Positions 52,210-61,302 of a stretch of 64,000 bases of DNA are shown piece after piece (positions within the stretch are counted from its first letter, which is position 1; each line of letters opens with the position of its first letter). Below the pieces are notes generated by a model. The model saw only the letters and a program-made list of their open reading frames with translations, was not told the DNA's origin and ran no database searches. Source of the DNA: Paraburkholderia sartisoli (lineage in GTDB: Bacteria; Pseudomonadota; Gammaproteobacteria; Burkholderiales; Burkholderiaceae); the NCBI RefSeq assembly GCF_900107685.1, contig NZ_FNRQ01000001.1, positions 558,001 to 622,000 of the forward strand, given 5' to 3'. The translations under genes were made by a program, and so were the position numbers.

Positions 52210-52218
52210 GATGGCCGC

Positions 52219-52905
52219 ATGAACCGATCTACCGCTAGCATCATCAATGAATATGGACCATTTCCGGGCGTCGACAGCGTGGCTGGCGTGACGTACGACG
52301 GCCAGCAGGTCTGGTTTGCCGCCGGCCGCGCGCTGATCGCGCTCGACCCCGCGAACGGAAAGACGCTGCGCTCGATCGACGTCGCCGCGGAAGCCGGAAC
52401 GGCGTACGACGGCCAGCATCTGTTCCAGATTGCCGCAGGCCGCATCCAGAAGATCGATCCGCTGACCGGCCGCGTGCTGTCCACGATTCCAGCGCCTGGC
52501 GGCGGCAATGATTCCGGGCTCACCTGGGCGGAAGGGTCGCTCTGGGTCGGGCAATACCGGGACCGCAAGATCCATCAGATCGATCCAGAGACAGGGGCGA
52601 TTCTTCGCACGATCGAATCCGGGCGCTTTGTTACCGGCGTCACGTGGGTTGACGGAGAGCTGTGGCACGGCACCTGGGAAGACGACACGAGCGACCTGAG
52701 GCGAATCGATCCTCGAACCGGAGAGGTTCTGGAAACGCTCGATATGCCCGCTGGCGTGTTCGTGTCGGGGCTCGAGTCCGATGGCGGCGACCAGTTCTTC
52801 TGCGGAGGAGCGAACAGCGGAAAGGTGAGAGCCGTTCGTCGTCCCCGGCGCGCTCCCGCGGAGGGGAGCGACGCTGGCGTTCCGGCCGATTCCACCAGCG
52901 GATGA
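52219..52905 (+). CDS. Beta-propeller protein (glutaminyl cyclase/PQQ-repeat-like)
   Basis: A 228-residue protein made of repeated beta-propeller blades, each ending in a pattern like DPxTGxVLxTI (residues ~40-160). These include IALDPANGKTLRSIDVAAEAG, IQKIDPLTGRVLSTIPAPGGG and RRIDPRTGEVLETLDMP. It lacks a signal peptide. Such propellers occur in glutamine cyclotransferases and Vgb-like proteins; the active-site residues cannot be checked. It lies ten bases after the HTH gene and probably shares its transcript. Confidence 0.65.
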   Translation: MNRSTASIINEYGPFPGVDSVAGVTYDGQQVWFAAGRALIALDPANGKTLRSIDVAAEAGTAYDGQHLFQIAAGRIQKIDPLTGRVLSTIPAPGGGNDSGLTWAEGSLWVGQYRDRKIHQIDPETGAILRTIESGRFVTGVTWVDGELWHGTWEDDTSDLRRIDPRTGEVLETLDMPAGVFVSGLESDGGDQFFCGGANSGKVRAVRRPRRAPAEGSDAGVPADSTSG

Positions 52906-52994
52906 TCGAAGCCGAAGGGGCCCTCGCCGGAATGACGGCGATATAAAGAAAAACATCGCCCGCTCTTCCGCAACCCGGCACGCCACGCCAAGGG

Positions 52995-53933
52995 TCATCT
53001 TGTGCCCGGGATTTTGCCCTGGCCTGCCGAACCGCTCTTCACATGGTCGATGAAGGCACGCAGCTTCGGCATGATCTGCCGGCGGCCTGGGTAGTAGAGA
53101 AACACGCCCGATATCATCGGTGCGAACGGCTCCAGCACATGCACCAGTTTTCCGGCGCTCAACCCATCGGCGACCATCGGCTCAGGTAGCTGGGCAAGGC
53201 CCACGCCTTCGACTGCCGCGCCAAGCATGGTGGAATAATCGTTGGCGATGAGGGGGCCGGATACGGAAATCTCGATCGCGTGGCCGTTGTCGTTGAATGA
53301 CCATGGCGCGAGCGCGCCGCTGGATCGCCGCCACCGCAGGCATGCGTGCTGGCGCAGATCGTCCGTGTGCTCCGGCCGGTCGCGCCCCGCGAAGTAGCCA
53401 GGGCTGCCGACAACGACGAGACGGAACGGTGGCGTCAACGGGACCGCGACCATGTCGGCGTCGACGAACTGACCCAGCCGGATACCGGCATCGAACCCTT
53501 CCGCTGCAAGATCGATCAGCTCCTTGCTTGCGGCGATCTCCACTTCGACCTCGGGATACGCCTGGCAGAAGGATGCAATCAGGGGTTCCAGCAGGATCGG
53601 CACCACCGCGCGCGGCACTGAAAGACGCAACAATCCGGCGGGCCGCTGGCCGAGTCCGCGCGCAACCTCACTGGCGGCGACAAGCTCCTCGAAGGCGGGC
53701 TTTGCGCGCGAAAGAAACCGTTCGCCAGCTTCGGTCAGGCCGACGCTGCGCGTGGTGCGTATGAAGAGCGCCGCACCAATGCGCGCTTCAAGTACACGCA
53801 CCACCTGGCTGACGGCCGACGGCGTCACTCCGAGTTCCGCGGCTGCCCGGCGGAAGCTGCGATGCTGGGCAACGCTCAGGAACACCTCGACGCCGTCGAG
53901 CGCGCCCTGCCTGACTGTGAAGTTCTGCTTCAT
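52995..53933 (-). CDS. LysR-family transcriptional regulator
   Basis: A 312-residue LysR regulator. The N-terminal winged helix-turn-helix (~residues 10-65) reads LDGVEVFLSVAQHRSFRRAAAELGVTPSAVSQVVRVLEARIGAALF. The effector domain contains LLRLSVPRAVVPILLEPLI. It is divergent from the membrane-protein pair at 54089-55475, which is the probable target. Confidence 0.92.
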   Translation of the reverse strand: MKQNFTVRQGALDGVEVFLSVAQHRSFRRAAAELGVTPSAVSQVVRVLEARIGAALFIRTTRSVGLTEAGERFLSRAKPAFEELVAASEVARGLGQRPAGLLRLSVPRAVVPILLEPLIASFCQAYPEVEVEIAASKELIDLAAEGFDAGIRLGQFVDADMVAVPLTPPFRLVVVGSPGYFAGRDRPEHTDDLRQHACLRWRRSSGALAPWSFNDNGHAIEISVSGPLIANDYSTMLGAAVEGVGLAQLPEPMVADGLSAGKLVHVLEPFAPMISGVFLYYPGRRQIMPKLRAFIDHVKSGSAGQGKIPGTR

Positions 53934-54088
53934 AGCCCGTCAACATTGTGATGAATAGTCGCTCGCGAGAGGCCATGGTACACCTGTGCCTGTCGATGAG
54001 GCGTCACGTCGATGCCCGCTCGACACGCTCACCGCGTGGTGTTCGGGGCCGCATTCACGAAGACCCGGATTCATATGGAGAACTGCTG

Positions 54089-54919
54089 ATGACCGCCGCC
54101 GCTGTTCCCGCTGATATCGTCCCGCCGCGTCCTGCCTGGCGCAGCCTGCTCTGGCCGATTCCGTTGACGGTGCTGTGGATTGTGTTGATCTACTGGAAGC
54201 CGGTTATCCCGACGAGCGGCGTTCCGACCACAGCCCATCAGCTGATGGCCCATGGGCTTGTCGCGACCGGTTTGTGGCTCGGCCTCGAACGCACGGACCT
54301 GACGCCGGGCCAACGCCGCACGACCTGGCTCGCGGTCATGATTCCAGACACGCTCTGGTTCGCCGTCGCCTGGAGCGCGGCGATCAATGGCGTCTTCCGC
54401 ACGGGCGCCTCGCCGTTGCCGTTGTTGCCGCTGGCGATCTTCCTGCCGGTCATGACCGGCGCGCCGCTGTTGCTGTTATCGAAGCGGGTGGGGCAGGTGC
54501 TCGATGCGATGCCGGCGACCTGGCTTGTCGCTCTTCAGCTTTACCGGGTATTCGGCGGCTGGGCTCTCGCCGCCTGGCTGCACGGGATGCTGCCGGGCGT
54601 GTTCGCGTTGCCGGCGGGAATGGGCGACGTGTTGACCGGCCTCTTCGCCGTGCCGGCGGCAATTGCCGTGGCGAGCGGTACGGCTCAAGGGCGCAGGGCG
54701 GCGATCGCGTGGAACATCTTCGGCCTTGCCGATTTCGCCGTCGCGATTACCCTGGGGATGATCACTTCGCCCGGCCGTTTCCAGTTGATCGTTCCCGGCG
54801 TGCCGGCGATCGGCGCTGGCGCCTATCCGGATGTGCTGACGCCTGCTTTCGTGGTGCCGGCCTCGATCCTGCTGCACGCGCTGTCGCTGCGCCAGCTGAT
54901 CCGGCGCAGCGCCGGCTGA
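54089..54919 (+). CDS. Integral membrane protein, unknown
   Basis: A 276-residue protein with about eight hydrophobic segments (LLWPIPLTVLWIVLIYW, LVATGLWLGLER, TLWFAVAWSAAINGVF, PLLPLAIFLPVMTGAPLLLL, MLPGVFALPAGMGDVLTGLFAVPAAIAVA, then two more). ATG 54089 follows a GGAG site. It is followed 49 bases later by a second membrane protein gene. I do not recognise the family, and a transport or membrane-enzyme role is only a guess. Confidence 0.65.
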   Translation: MTAAAVPADIVPPRPAWRSLLWPIPLTVLWIVLIYWKPVIPTSGVPTTAHQLMAHGLVATGLWLGLERTDLTPGQRRTTWLAVMIPDTLWFAVAWSAAINGVFRTGASPLPLLPLAIFLPVMTGAPLLLLSKRVGQVLDAMPATWLVALQLYRVFGGWALAAWLHGMLPGVFALPAGMGDVLTGLFAVPAAIAVASGTAQGRRAAIAWNIFGLADFAVAITLGMITSPGRFQLIVPGVPAIGAGAYPDVLTPAFVVPASILLHALSLRQLIRRSAG

Positions 54920-54968
54920 TCTTCTTCCAGTCCCTGAATACGCCAGACAACACCTGACAGGAGGCAAC

Positions 54969-55475
54969 ATGTCACCGGAATTTATCTTCCAGCTGCATCT
55001 CGTTCTGGGCTATGTCGCCTGGCTGCTTTGCTTTCGCGTATACGTCTGGCCCAGGCTCAAGTCGATGGACCCATTCGAAGCGCAACGCGCCATCGCCACG
55101 TTGCACAGCTTCCGTTTCTTCGGGCTGGTCTTTATCCTGCCGGGTGTCGTCGGTCCCGATCTGCCTGCCAGCTTCGCGGTGTTCGCCGCATACGGTGACT
55201 TCGCAACGGGCGTTCTGGCGATGCTCGCGCTCCTCACGGCACGGTTACGCCCACTCTTCTGGTTGTTCGTCGTAGCCTTCAATCTGGTGGGGGTGACCGA
55301 CCTCATCCTCGACTACTACCACGCCATCCAGTCCGATGTTCCTGCGCGTGTGGGAGAGCTGCTGGGCGCTACGTACGCGATCCCGGTCATCTACGTGCCT
55401 GTGCTGATGATCACGCATGTTTCCGCTTTCTATCTGCTGCTGCGCCCTCAGTTCAGGGTGGCCCGGAGCTATTGA
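54969..55475 (+). CDS. Small four-helix membrane protein, unknown
   Basis: A 168-residue protein with four hydrophobic helices (FQLHLVLGYVAWLLCFRVYVW, FFGLVFILPGVVGPDLP, AFAVFAAYGDFATGVLAMLALL, LFWLFVVAFNLVGVTDLILDYYH). No catalytic motif is evident. Same operon as the preceding membrane gene; both are divergent from the LysR regulator. Confidence 0.6.
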   Translation: MSPEFIFQLHLVLGYVAWLLCFRVYVWPRLKSMDPFEAQRAIATLHSFRFFGLVFILPGVVGPDLPASFAVFAAYGDFATGVLAMLALLTARLRPLFWLFVVAFNLVGVTDLILDYYHAIQSDVPARVGELLGATYAIPVIYVPVLMITHVSAFYLLLRPQFRVARSY

Positions 55476-55635
55476 TCTTTCCATCAGCCATGCCATTGCA
55501 AAGCGTGGCCTGCTCCCGGCAGGCTGGCGATGAGCGAAGGACGTTTGTGCGCGCTCTTGAGCGCAATGCCGGGCGTCGCGATATCGGCCTGCCCCGCACG
55601 GAGAGCCGGCGCGGACTCACGGGTACACAAGAGCG

Positions 55636-55683
55636 GCGACGCGATTCCCTGGGACCGTTGCATGTCCCAGGAAATCGCGTCGC
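55636..55683. repeat. 20-bp inverted repeat between convergent genes
   Basis: Arms 55636-55655 and 55664-55683 match at 19 of 20 bases, with an 8-base loop. The arms read GCGACGCGATTCCCTGGGAC and its near reverse complement. It lies between the membrane-protein gene and the phosphodiesterase gene, with no T run. It could be a Rho-related hairpin, a small RNA or a REP-like element. The rest of 55476-55725 has no gene. Confidence 0.65.
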
Positions 55684-55725
55684 TCAGGTGCCGTGCTCCA
55701 CTAGCGGCAGGGCGCGGCCATTCGC

Positions 55726-57399
55726 CTAAAAGCGCCCGTGATCGAACTCCGGCAGTACACGCGTTTCTTCAAGAGCGACCGAGTGCAGCAGTTCAGGATT
55801 CAGATCGAGCAGATGCAGGATCGTCGGCGCAACCTGCGTGGTCAGCACACGCTCGTCGTTGGTCCGTCCAGCGTGGTGGGCGTGGGGGACGTAGACCACG
55901 AGACCGAGATGGCTGTCGTCGGGCGCATTGCCGCCGTGCTCTTCGTCCTTGGCCTTGCTCGAGGTATAGATGACCCCCGGGTTCGGCTGGACGACGATGT
56001 CAGGCGTGCGGCCGCGTGCCGGATCGCCGAACCGGCCCGTCAACTGCGGGCCGTACAGGATGTATGCCTGCGGGCCGTCCGCGCAAATGCCGGGTGCGTT
56101 GCAGCTCAGGTTGTCTCTCAGGGTCTTCACGACCGCGGACAACTGGCTTTGATCGCGCAACCAGATCAGGCCGACGTCGTCGGTCTGCACGAAACCTGTA
56201 TCGACGAGCCCCGTTCCGTCATTGAGGTTGCCGCTCTTCGTATTGTTCTGCCCGAAGTTGCCGTTCGGATCCAGATAGTTGCTTGCTTCAAGCAGTTTCG
56301 AGAGCGTGTCGCCGTTCTTCACCAGCTTCGAATGATCGCTCGGGGACTGCCCATGTTTCGCCGTGACGATGATCGCCGTCGACGAATAAAGGTTGCGTTG
56401 CTTGAGTTCGGACACGACGCGACCGAGGGCGTTGTCCAGATACGTAATCGCGTTCGTGACCTGCGGACCCGGCGTGAAGCTCGCATCCAGATAGCCGCCG
56501 CCAGTCGCGACCGTTGCTTTCTGCGCGACGCTCAATGTCTGGAAGTTGGCCCCGAACACCGTGGGCACGTCGGCGCTGGTCCGGCCTGTCGAATCCTTGC
56601 CGTCGATCTCATTGATCAGCGACTGCACATGGAAATTGTCGAACTGTTCCGTGTGCGTGTAGAGGTCGGTGTAGTTTGTGCCGGTAGCCGGATCAATCGA
56701 ATTGATTTCAGTGCGTGAAAGATCGTCGACTCCCGTGCCGGACGGTCCATTGAGCCAGTCGTAGCCCCACGCGTGTTTGTCTGCCCAGGCGGTGCGGGCG
56801 CCTTTCACGTTGTGTTTGATCACTTCGAAGATCGTGTTGGTCTTCACATAGTTGTGCGGATAGACGGGCGTACAGACGCCATTGACCAGCGCATGCGGGA
56901 TGGCCTGCGGATTGAACGCACCGCCGCCGTCGAGATGCGTCAGTGCGCCGCCGTTCTCGCCGTCGATGCCAGTGGTTTCGTCGAATACGACGTTCCAGCC
57001 TTGCTTGCCGGTGCAATGGCTGTCGGACGGGGCGTAGAGCGTGCGGTCATACGATACGTCGTAGAACAGGCCCGCGGATTTCGGCGAGCCACCGGTGACG
57101 AGCGCCGCGAGGCCCGGGAACGAATCCGAAAGACCAGGCGTATGTGCGTTGGTATAGGTCGTACCCGACCTGGCCAGTAACGCGAGATTCGGACATGCAT
57201 TCGAACCGATGCAGCGCGCGACGTCCTGCTCGTGCAAGCCATCGAAGCTGATCAGCAGCACATGTTTTACCGACTCATGCTCATGATCGTGATCGTGTTC
57301 ATCGGCCGCCGCTGCGCCCACCGAATACAGTCCGGCAAGCAGGACTACGCCTGCGCCGATGGCACTTTGTGTACGCTTCCATTTTCTGATCGTCTTCAT
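55726..57399 (-). CDS. Alkaline-phosphatase superfamily phosphodiesterase/pyrophosphatase
   Basis: A 557-residue exported enzyme. A signal peptide (SAIGAGVVLLAGLYSVGAAAADE) and His/Asp-rich linker (DEHDHDHEHES) precede the catalytic domain. The metal-binding Asp is in LLISFDGLHEQDVA, the nucleophile region is HTPGLSDSFPGLAALVTGG, and IIVTAKHGQSPSDHS plus GGNAPDDSHLGL supply the later metal ligands. The family cleaves phosphoanhydride or phosphodiester bonds in nucleotides or phospholipids. It acts in the periplasm. The histidine-rich linker could add metal binding. Confidence 0.87.
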   Translation of the reverse strand: MKTIRKWKRTQSAIGAGVVLLAGLYSVGAAAADEHDHDHEHESVKHVLLISFDGLHEQDVARCIGSNACPNLALLARSGTTYTNAHTPGLSDSFPGLAALVTGGSPKSAGLFYDVSYDRTLYAPSDSHCTGKQGWNVVFDETTGIDGENGGALTHLDGGGAFNPQAIPHALVNGVCTPVYPHNYVKTNTIFEVIKHNVKGARTAWADKHAWGYDWLNGPSGTGVDDLSRTEINSIDPATGTNYTDLYTHTEQFDNFHVQSLINEIDGKDSTGRTSADVPTVFGANFQTLSVAQKATVATGGGYLDASFTPGPQVTNAITYLDNALGRVVSELKQRNLYSSTAIIVTAKHGQSPSDHSKLVKNGDTLSKLLEASNYLDPNGNFGQNNTKSGNLNDGTGLVDTGFVQTDDVGLIWLRDQSQLSAVVKTLRDNLSCNAPGICADGPQAYILYGPQLTGRFGDPARGRTPDIVVQPNPGVIYTSSKAKDEEHGGNAPDDSHLGLVVYVPHAHHAGRTNDERVLTTQVAPTILHLLDLNPELLHSVALEETRVLPEFDHGRF

Positions 57400-57550
57400 G
57401 TCCCATCCTTTTTCAGGTTGCCGTGAAATATCCGGTAATCAGGGAGAGAATGTGCGGTGGAATTGAGTCGCCCGGATGAACCGATGCTTTCGGTTCCATA
57501 ACGCACCGACGTTTCACGCTATAAACCAGAAAAATCCGTGTGATAGTGCG

Positions 57551-57577
57551 CAATCCTTAAGGTTTCGTTAAGGATTG
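57551..57577. promoter_or_regulatory. Perfect 10-bp inverted repeat upstream of the phosphodiesterase gene
   Basis: CAATCCTTAA (57551-57560) and TTAAGGATTG (57568-57577) are exact inverted arms with a 7-base loop, ~150 bases before the phosphodiesterase start. It suits a dimeric regulator. The gap 57400-57814 has no other convincing gene. Confidence 0.5.
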
Positions 57578-57814
57578 GGTGACGAGGGGAAGGTTGCGAT
57601 GAGGTAATCCATGGCTGGTGGCCCTGGCTTTCTCCGGCACATACGATGCGCCGGACGAAGGTGTCGCCGGGACATCGATCAGCGAAGAATCTGCGTGCGG
57701 TTCAACTGCTCCCCGGCCCTACGCAATCCCCGTGCCGGACCGGTTACGTTCGGACACACTTCGTTGCGAATCAGAATACGGCCGCCATCTACAATTCACG
57801 CACGGAGAAAAATC

Positions 57815-58003
57815 ATGATCAGACTTTGTTGTGTCGTTGCGCTTGCGGCTGGCCTGTCAGGCTGCATTGTCGCTCCGCCGTACGGCTACGCGCCTGCGCC
57901 GGCCTATGGGTATGGGTATGGTTATGGGCCTGCGTACTACGCAGCGCCGTCCGTCGATGTCGGTATCGGTTTCGGCGGTTACGGGCACGGCTGGCGACGA
58001 TAG
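57815..58003 (+). CDS. Small Tyr/Gly-rich lipoprotein
   Basis: A 62-residue lipoprotein starting at ATG 57815. The lipobox is LSGC (Cys about residue 17), preceded by MIRLCCVVALAAG. The mature part is rich in Gly/Tyr/Ala (PAYGYGYGYGPAYY). This resembles the secreted repeat protein at 3359 and may be envelope-associated. Confidence 0.7.
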   Translation: MIRLCCVVALAAGLSGCIVAPPYGYAPAPAYGYGYGYGPAYYAAPSVDVGIGFGGYGHGWRR

Positions 58004-58137
58004 CCTCATTGCCGCACCGGCTTCGTTGACGACCGTGTCGCTCGAGCCGGATACAGCGCGGCAGTCTTTAAGACGGTTCCGATCAATTGCACTGACCGGG
58101 GGTCGCTGCTGTTGAGAACCAAAAGATCGGCACCACA

Positions 58138-58833
58138 ATGAACAGTTTCGATACAGCAGTCCAGGTCTTCCTGACGCACAACGCGTTCCACTCGGCGGCA
58201 GTGAATCACGCGATAAGGGTGATAGCAGGGCAGATCATATTCAAGGGCCTCGTCCTTATACCGGTGCTGTGGTGGATGTGGTTCAAACCGGATCCGCGCG
58301 GTGAATGGACGCGTGAAATGATCATCGCGACGATCGCAAGTGGTCTTCTATCACTTGCGAGCGGCAGGCTTCTCGCCTGGTGCCTGCCGTACCGGCAGCG
58401 GCCGCTCTACAACCCGGAATTGCACCTGAATTTCCCCTCCGTCGGCCTGCATGATGCCGTTGTGCGCACATGGAGTTCCTTTCCGAGCGACCATGCGATG
58501 CTATGGATGTCGGTTGCGACGGGCATCTTTCTCGTCTCCCGACGCGTCGGCGTGCTCGCGTTGTTGTACACCGCGCTCTTCATCTGCCTGCCGCGGGTGT
58601 ATCTAGGCTTGCATTATCCGACTGACGTTCTCGCGGGAGCGGCCATCGGCATCGCCATCACGTGTATCGCGACGCGGGATTTTGTCAGAACACGTTTTGC
58701 AGGACCGATCCTGCGATGGATGAACGGTTATCCAGGGTTCGCCTATATGCTGGCGTTCCTTTTGTCTTTTGAGCTGGTCACCCAGTTCGATGAACTGTTT
58801 CTGCTCATCAGGGCTGGCTGGAAAGCAGTATGA
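58138..58833 (+). CDS. PAP2-superfamily membrane phosphatase
   Basis: A 231-residue membrane protein with six hydrophobic helices. The three PAP2 motifs are visible: KxxxxxxRP (CLPYRQRPLY), PSDH (FPSDHAMLWM) and SRxxxxxHxxxD (PRVYLGLHYPTDVLAG). The family dephosphorylates undecaprenyl diphosphate or phosphatidate. The gene follows the lipoprotein gene by ~130 bases. Start ATG 58138. Confidence 0.88.
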   Translation: MNSFDTAVQVFLTHNAFHSAAVNHAIRVIAGQIIFKGLVLIPVLWWMWFKPDPRGEWTREMIIATIASGLLSLASGRLLAWCLPYRQRPLYNPELHLNFPSVGLHDAVVRTWSSFPSDHAMLWMSVATGIFLVSRRVGVLALLYTALFICLPRVYLGLHYPTDVLAGAAIGIAITCIATRDFVRTRFAGPILRWMNGYPGFAYMLAFLLSFELVTQFDELFLLIRAGWKAV

Positions 58834-59203
58834 ACACATGAGGGGCGCTGCGTGGATGCCTGCCACGTGTCCATACCTCCCGGCAATGGCCGCCAATGCA
58901 TGACTGACCCGCTGCCGGGGGCGTGACTCCGGATGTGCGGATCGCGACAATCCGTTCAGATCACTGGATTTTGTGCATTTGCCGCGAAGCTGATTGCACG
59001 TTGATTTCCAGCTAATCTGTATTGCTGATCAATTGATATCCTGCGACGTCGACAGAATCTGCCTCCACATCGCGCGATATCGTGCATCGGACGGCAGATC
59101 TAAAAGGCGGCCGGTCATGCGCCCCCGGATTTTTAAAGTCACACAAAGCCAATAGAAGAGACTCTGCGCCGGGTTGAAGTCGTGCCCAGGTAATGAAAAT
59201 GTA

Positions 59204-59220
59204 CATACTTGGTAAGTATG
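59204..59220. promoter_or_regulatory. 7-bp inverted repeat operator upstream of the antitoxin gene
   Basis: CATACTT-ggt-AAGTATG lies 25 bases before the antitoxin start, as expected for autoregulation by a ribbon-helix-helix antitoxin. The rest of 58834-59245 shows no gene. Confidence 0.55.
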
Positions 59221-59245
59221 CGACGTAACCGGGGGAGGACAGCCC

Positions 59246-59524
59246 ATGTCGAAAGAAGCCGTTTTTACGATGAAGCTCGAAGCTGAGTTGCGGGAGGAGT
59301 TCATGGCGGAAGCTGAAGCAATGCACCGGCCGGCCTCGCAGGTGTTGCGCGAATTGATGCGTGAGTTTGTGCAACGTCAACGCGCAGTTCGCAAATACGA
59401 CGAGTTCCTGAACAGTAAGGTAGACGCCGCCCGCGCTTCGCTGCGGGCCGGGCGGGGTCGCTCGAGTGAAGAGGTCGAGGCCAGGTTTGCGAAACGGCGC
59501 GCAAGCGTCGCAAGCAAAGCATGA
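59246..59524 (+). CDS. ParD-type antitoxin (ribbon-helix-helix)
   Basis: A 92-residue antitoxin. MSKEAVFTMKLEAELREEFMAEAEAMHRPASQVLRELMREFV at the N-terminus is a ribbon-helix-helix DNA-binding and dimerisation unit, followed by a flexible charged C-terminus that would neutralise the toxin. The reading frame is intact and overlaps the toxin's start (ATGA at 59521-59524). An inverted-repeat operator lies upstream. The partner toxin is broken, so this may be a leftover antitoxin. Confidence 0.8.
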   Translation: MSKEAVFTMKLEAELREEFMAEAEAMHRPASQVLRELMREFVQRQRAVRKYDEFLNSKVDAARASLRAGRGRSSEEVEARFAKRRASVASKA

Positions 59525-59821
59525 GGGTTGTCTGGACCCCGGAAGCCGAACAGGATCGGGATGACGTGTGGGAGTACATCGCGGCAGATAGCGTGTCTGC
59601 GCGTTGCGCGGATGGACGAATTGTTCAGCGCCGCTGCCGCGCAGCTGGCTGGGGGCGTCCTGGCAAGATCCCCGGGGCGGTTCAACGTGAGATTTTGGGC
59701 GCGTTTGATTGAATTGTTGTATCCGAAATGGGCGGGGCGTGTTCTATCCGAGGAACCCGAGGACGGTTGGGCGCTCGACTGGAGGATTGTTGGGGAGTTG
59801 AGGCGGAACCTTCGATCGTGA
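59521..59821 (+). pseudogene. Broken ParE/RelE-type toxin
   Basis: Starting at 59521, MRVVWTPEAEQDRDDVWEYIAAD matches a ParE/RelE toxin N-terminus. The frame then shifts: VARMDELFSAAAAQLA is in another frame from ~59604, and GWGRPGKIPG returns to the first frame from ~59649. The expected next part (RELI...YRLVYEI) is absent, with a stop at 59710-59712. Two frameshifts and a lost C-terminus make it non-functional. Confidence 0.7.
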
Positions 59822-60123
59822 TGCCTAATCCTTGGCGACGTTCTCCTGATCAGCGAGAAGTTCAGTCGACGGATGGGGCCCGTGACGTAATCGGCGCGCT
59901 TCGGGACGCGGCGAGGGACCGAGGTCGATCCGGTCACCCGGGTTTCTCGATTGCGGCGGAACGTTAGTCACCCTGCGGGCGGCGGCATAGACGCCCGGCC
60001 GATCACCATGCTCGCTTTCTTTGCTCCAACAGGACTTATAGCCAACACGCTGTTCAGCACGGGGGTGACATCAACCGTAATTGCTGGTAGCGTCTCCGCC
60101 TACAACCTGAAAAAAGTAACGAG
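59822..60123. other. Gap between the toxin remnant and the nuclease gene
   Basis: About 300 bases with no clear gene. A hydrophobic short frame from ATG 60008 (MLAFFAPTGLIANTLFSTGV) runs past 60124 into the nuclease gene in another frame and is probably not a gene. Degenerate pieces suggest a junction of acquired DNA. Confidence 0.35.
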
Positions 60124-61302
60124 ATGGGCCGCTCGGCAGACTACACAATCCAGGGTTTCCTGTACCAGTTTAATCAGACACTCTCTGAGCTGCTGAAGGC
60201 GACGGATGACGCCGTGATTACTATCGAGGGCATTGTCGAAGACATCGAGGTGGCAAGCTTTGCCGGGACCAAAGCGATTCAGTGCAAATACCACGAGACG
60301 CAAGAAAACTACACGCCAAGCATTCTATATCACCCGTTGCTTCAGATGATGAAGCACTTCAAGTCCAATCCTGGCGCGAAGATACATTATCATTTATTTG
60401 CACACTTCCCCAATATTCCGGCGATTGGCATATCGGCGACGGAACTCAATGGTGCGCTCAAATCGAAAAACAAGGATTTGAAAGACTTGATCGCCGAAGT
60501 TGCTGGTGTTGATGTTGATGGTTTCCTGAAGGTATTTTCCATTTCTGTTACGCCGAAATACGATGAACTAATGGAGCAAAATGCTAGGCAGCTTGAGGCT
60601 CATGGCTTCAACAAGGGGGAGGTGGAAGCGCTATTTTATCCGAATGCCATTCAAATCATTGCCGATTTGAGTATCAAGCATGATGTAAAACTCAGAAAGA
60701 TTACCAAGAAGGATTTTTTGGAGTGGTTGCGACGGATCAGATCCACAGCAGTATCGCAATGGACACTTGCACTGAAGACGCGACAGAAGGTCTTGGAAAC
60801 GCGACGCAAGCAGCTTAAAGAGAACTTGAGTATGAACGTTCGTTTGCGTCACCTGGTCATATTTCCTGCGTTTTTGGGGCAGTTTGATGATCAGATCGTC
60901 CTCTTCATTAAATCGTTCATAGATAAATACCATTTCAAGATAACGCATACGCAAACGCCGCTTTTTGCACTGGATGTTGCGCAAGATGTTTTTGATGGAA
61001 TTGCGGAGCGATTAATTGGGAAGGATGTGGTGCCAAATCACGGGCGGCCGGTAAAGACATTCTCTGAAGTTTATTTCTTCCGCGAACCGATGGTCCAGAA
61101 GGACAAAAAGGAATTTGCTCTGAGGTTAATTCGCTGGGGTGATTACAAGAATCTCGTATTCAAAACGAAGGCGGATGATTTTTTTGTTATTGGTGATGGA
61201 GACATCACGGGTGTAGATGTCAAGGACGTAAACCTTGAGATCCTTGGCGCTGAAAGGTTTGACGAAATCAAGTACATGATGGGGATGAGCAATGCCTATT
61301 AA
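60124..61302 (+). CDS. DUF4297-like nuclease, partner of HerA
   Basis: A 392-residue protein with an N-terminal DUF4297/Cap4-like PD-(D/E)xK nuclease core: GFLYQFNQTLSELL, then EGIVEDIEV (Glu35, Asp40) and IQCKYH (Gln53, Lys55). Residues ~100-392 are helical and Lys-rich with no domain I can name. GC content and codon use are clearly lower than in the flanks. ATG 60124 has a weak ribosome site. The stop overlaps the herA start by 11 bases. Together with HerA this resembles DUF4297-HerA anti-phage systems, where the nuclease and a hexameric ATPase form one complex. Confidence 0.78.
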   Translation: MGRSADYTIQGFLYQFNQTLSELLKATDDAVITIEGIVEDIEVASFAGTKAIQCKYHETQENYTPSILYHPLLQMMKHFKSNPGAKIHYHLFAHFPNIPAIGISATELNGALKSKNKDLKDLIAEVAGVDVDGFLKVFSISVTPKYDELMEQNARQLEAHGFNKGEVEALFYPNAIQIIADLSIKHDVKLRKITKKDFLEWLRRIRSTAVSQWTLALKTRQKVLETRRKQLKENLSMNVRLRHLVIFPAFLGQFDDQIVLFIKSFIDKYHFKITHTQTPLFALDVAQDVFDGIAERLIGKDVVPNHGRPVKTFSEVYFFREPMVQKDKKEFALRLIRWGDYKNLVFKTKADDFFVIGDGDITGVDVKDVNLEILGAERFDEIKYMMGMSNAY

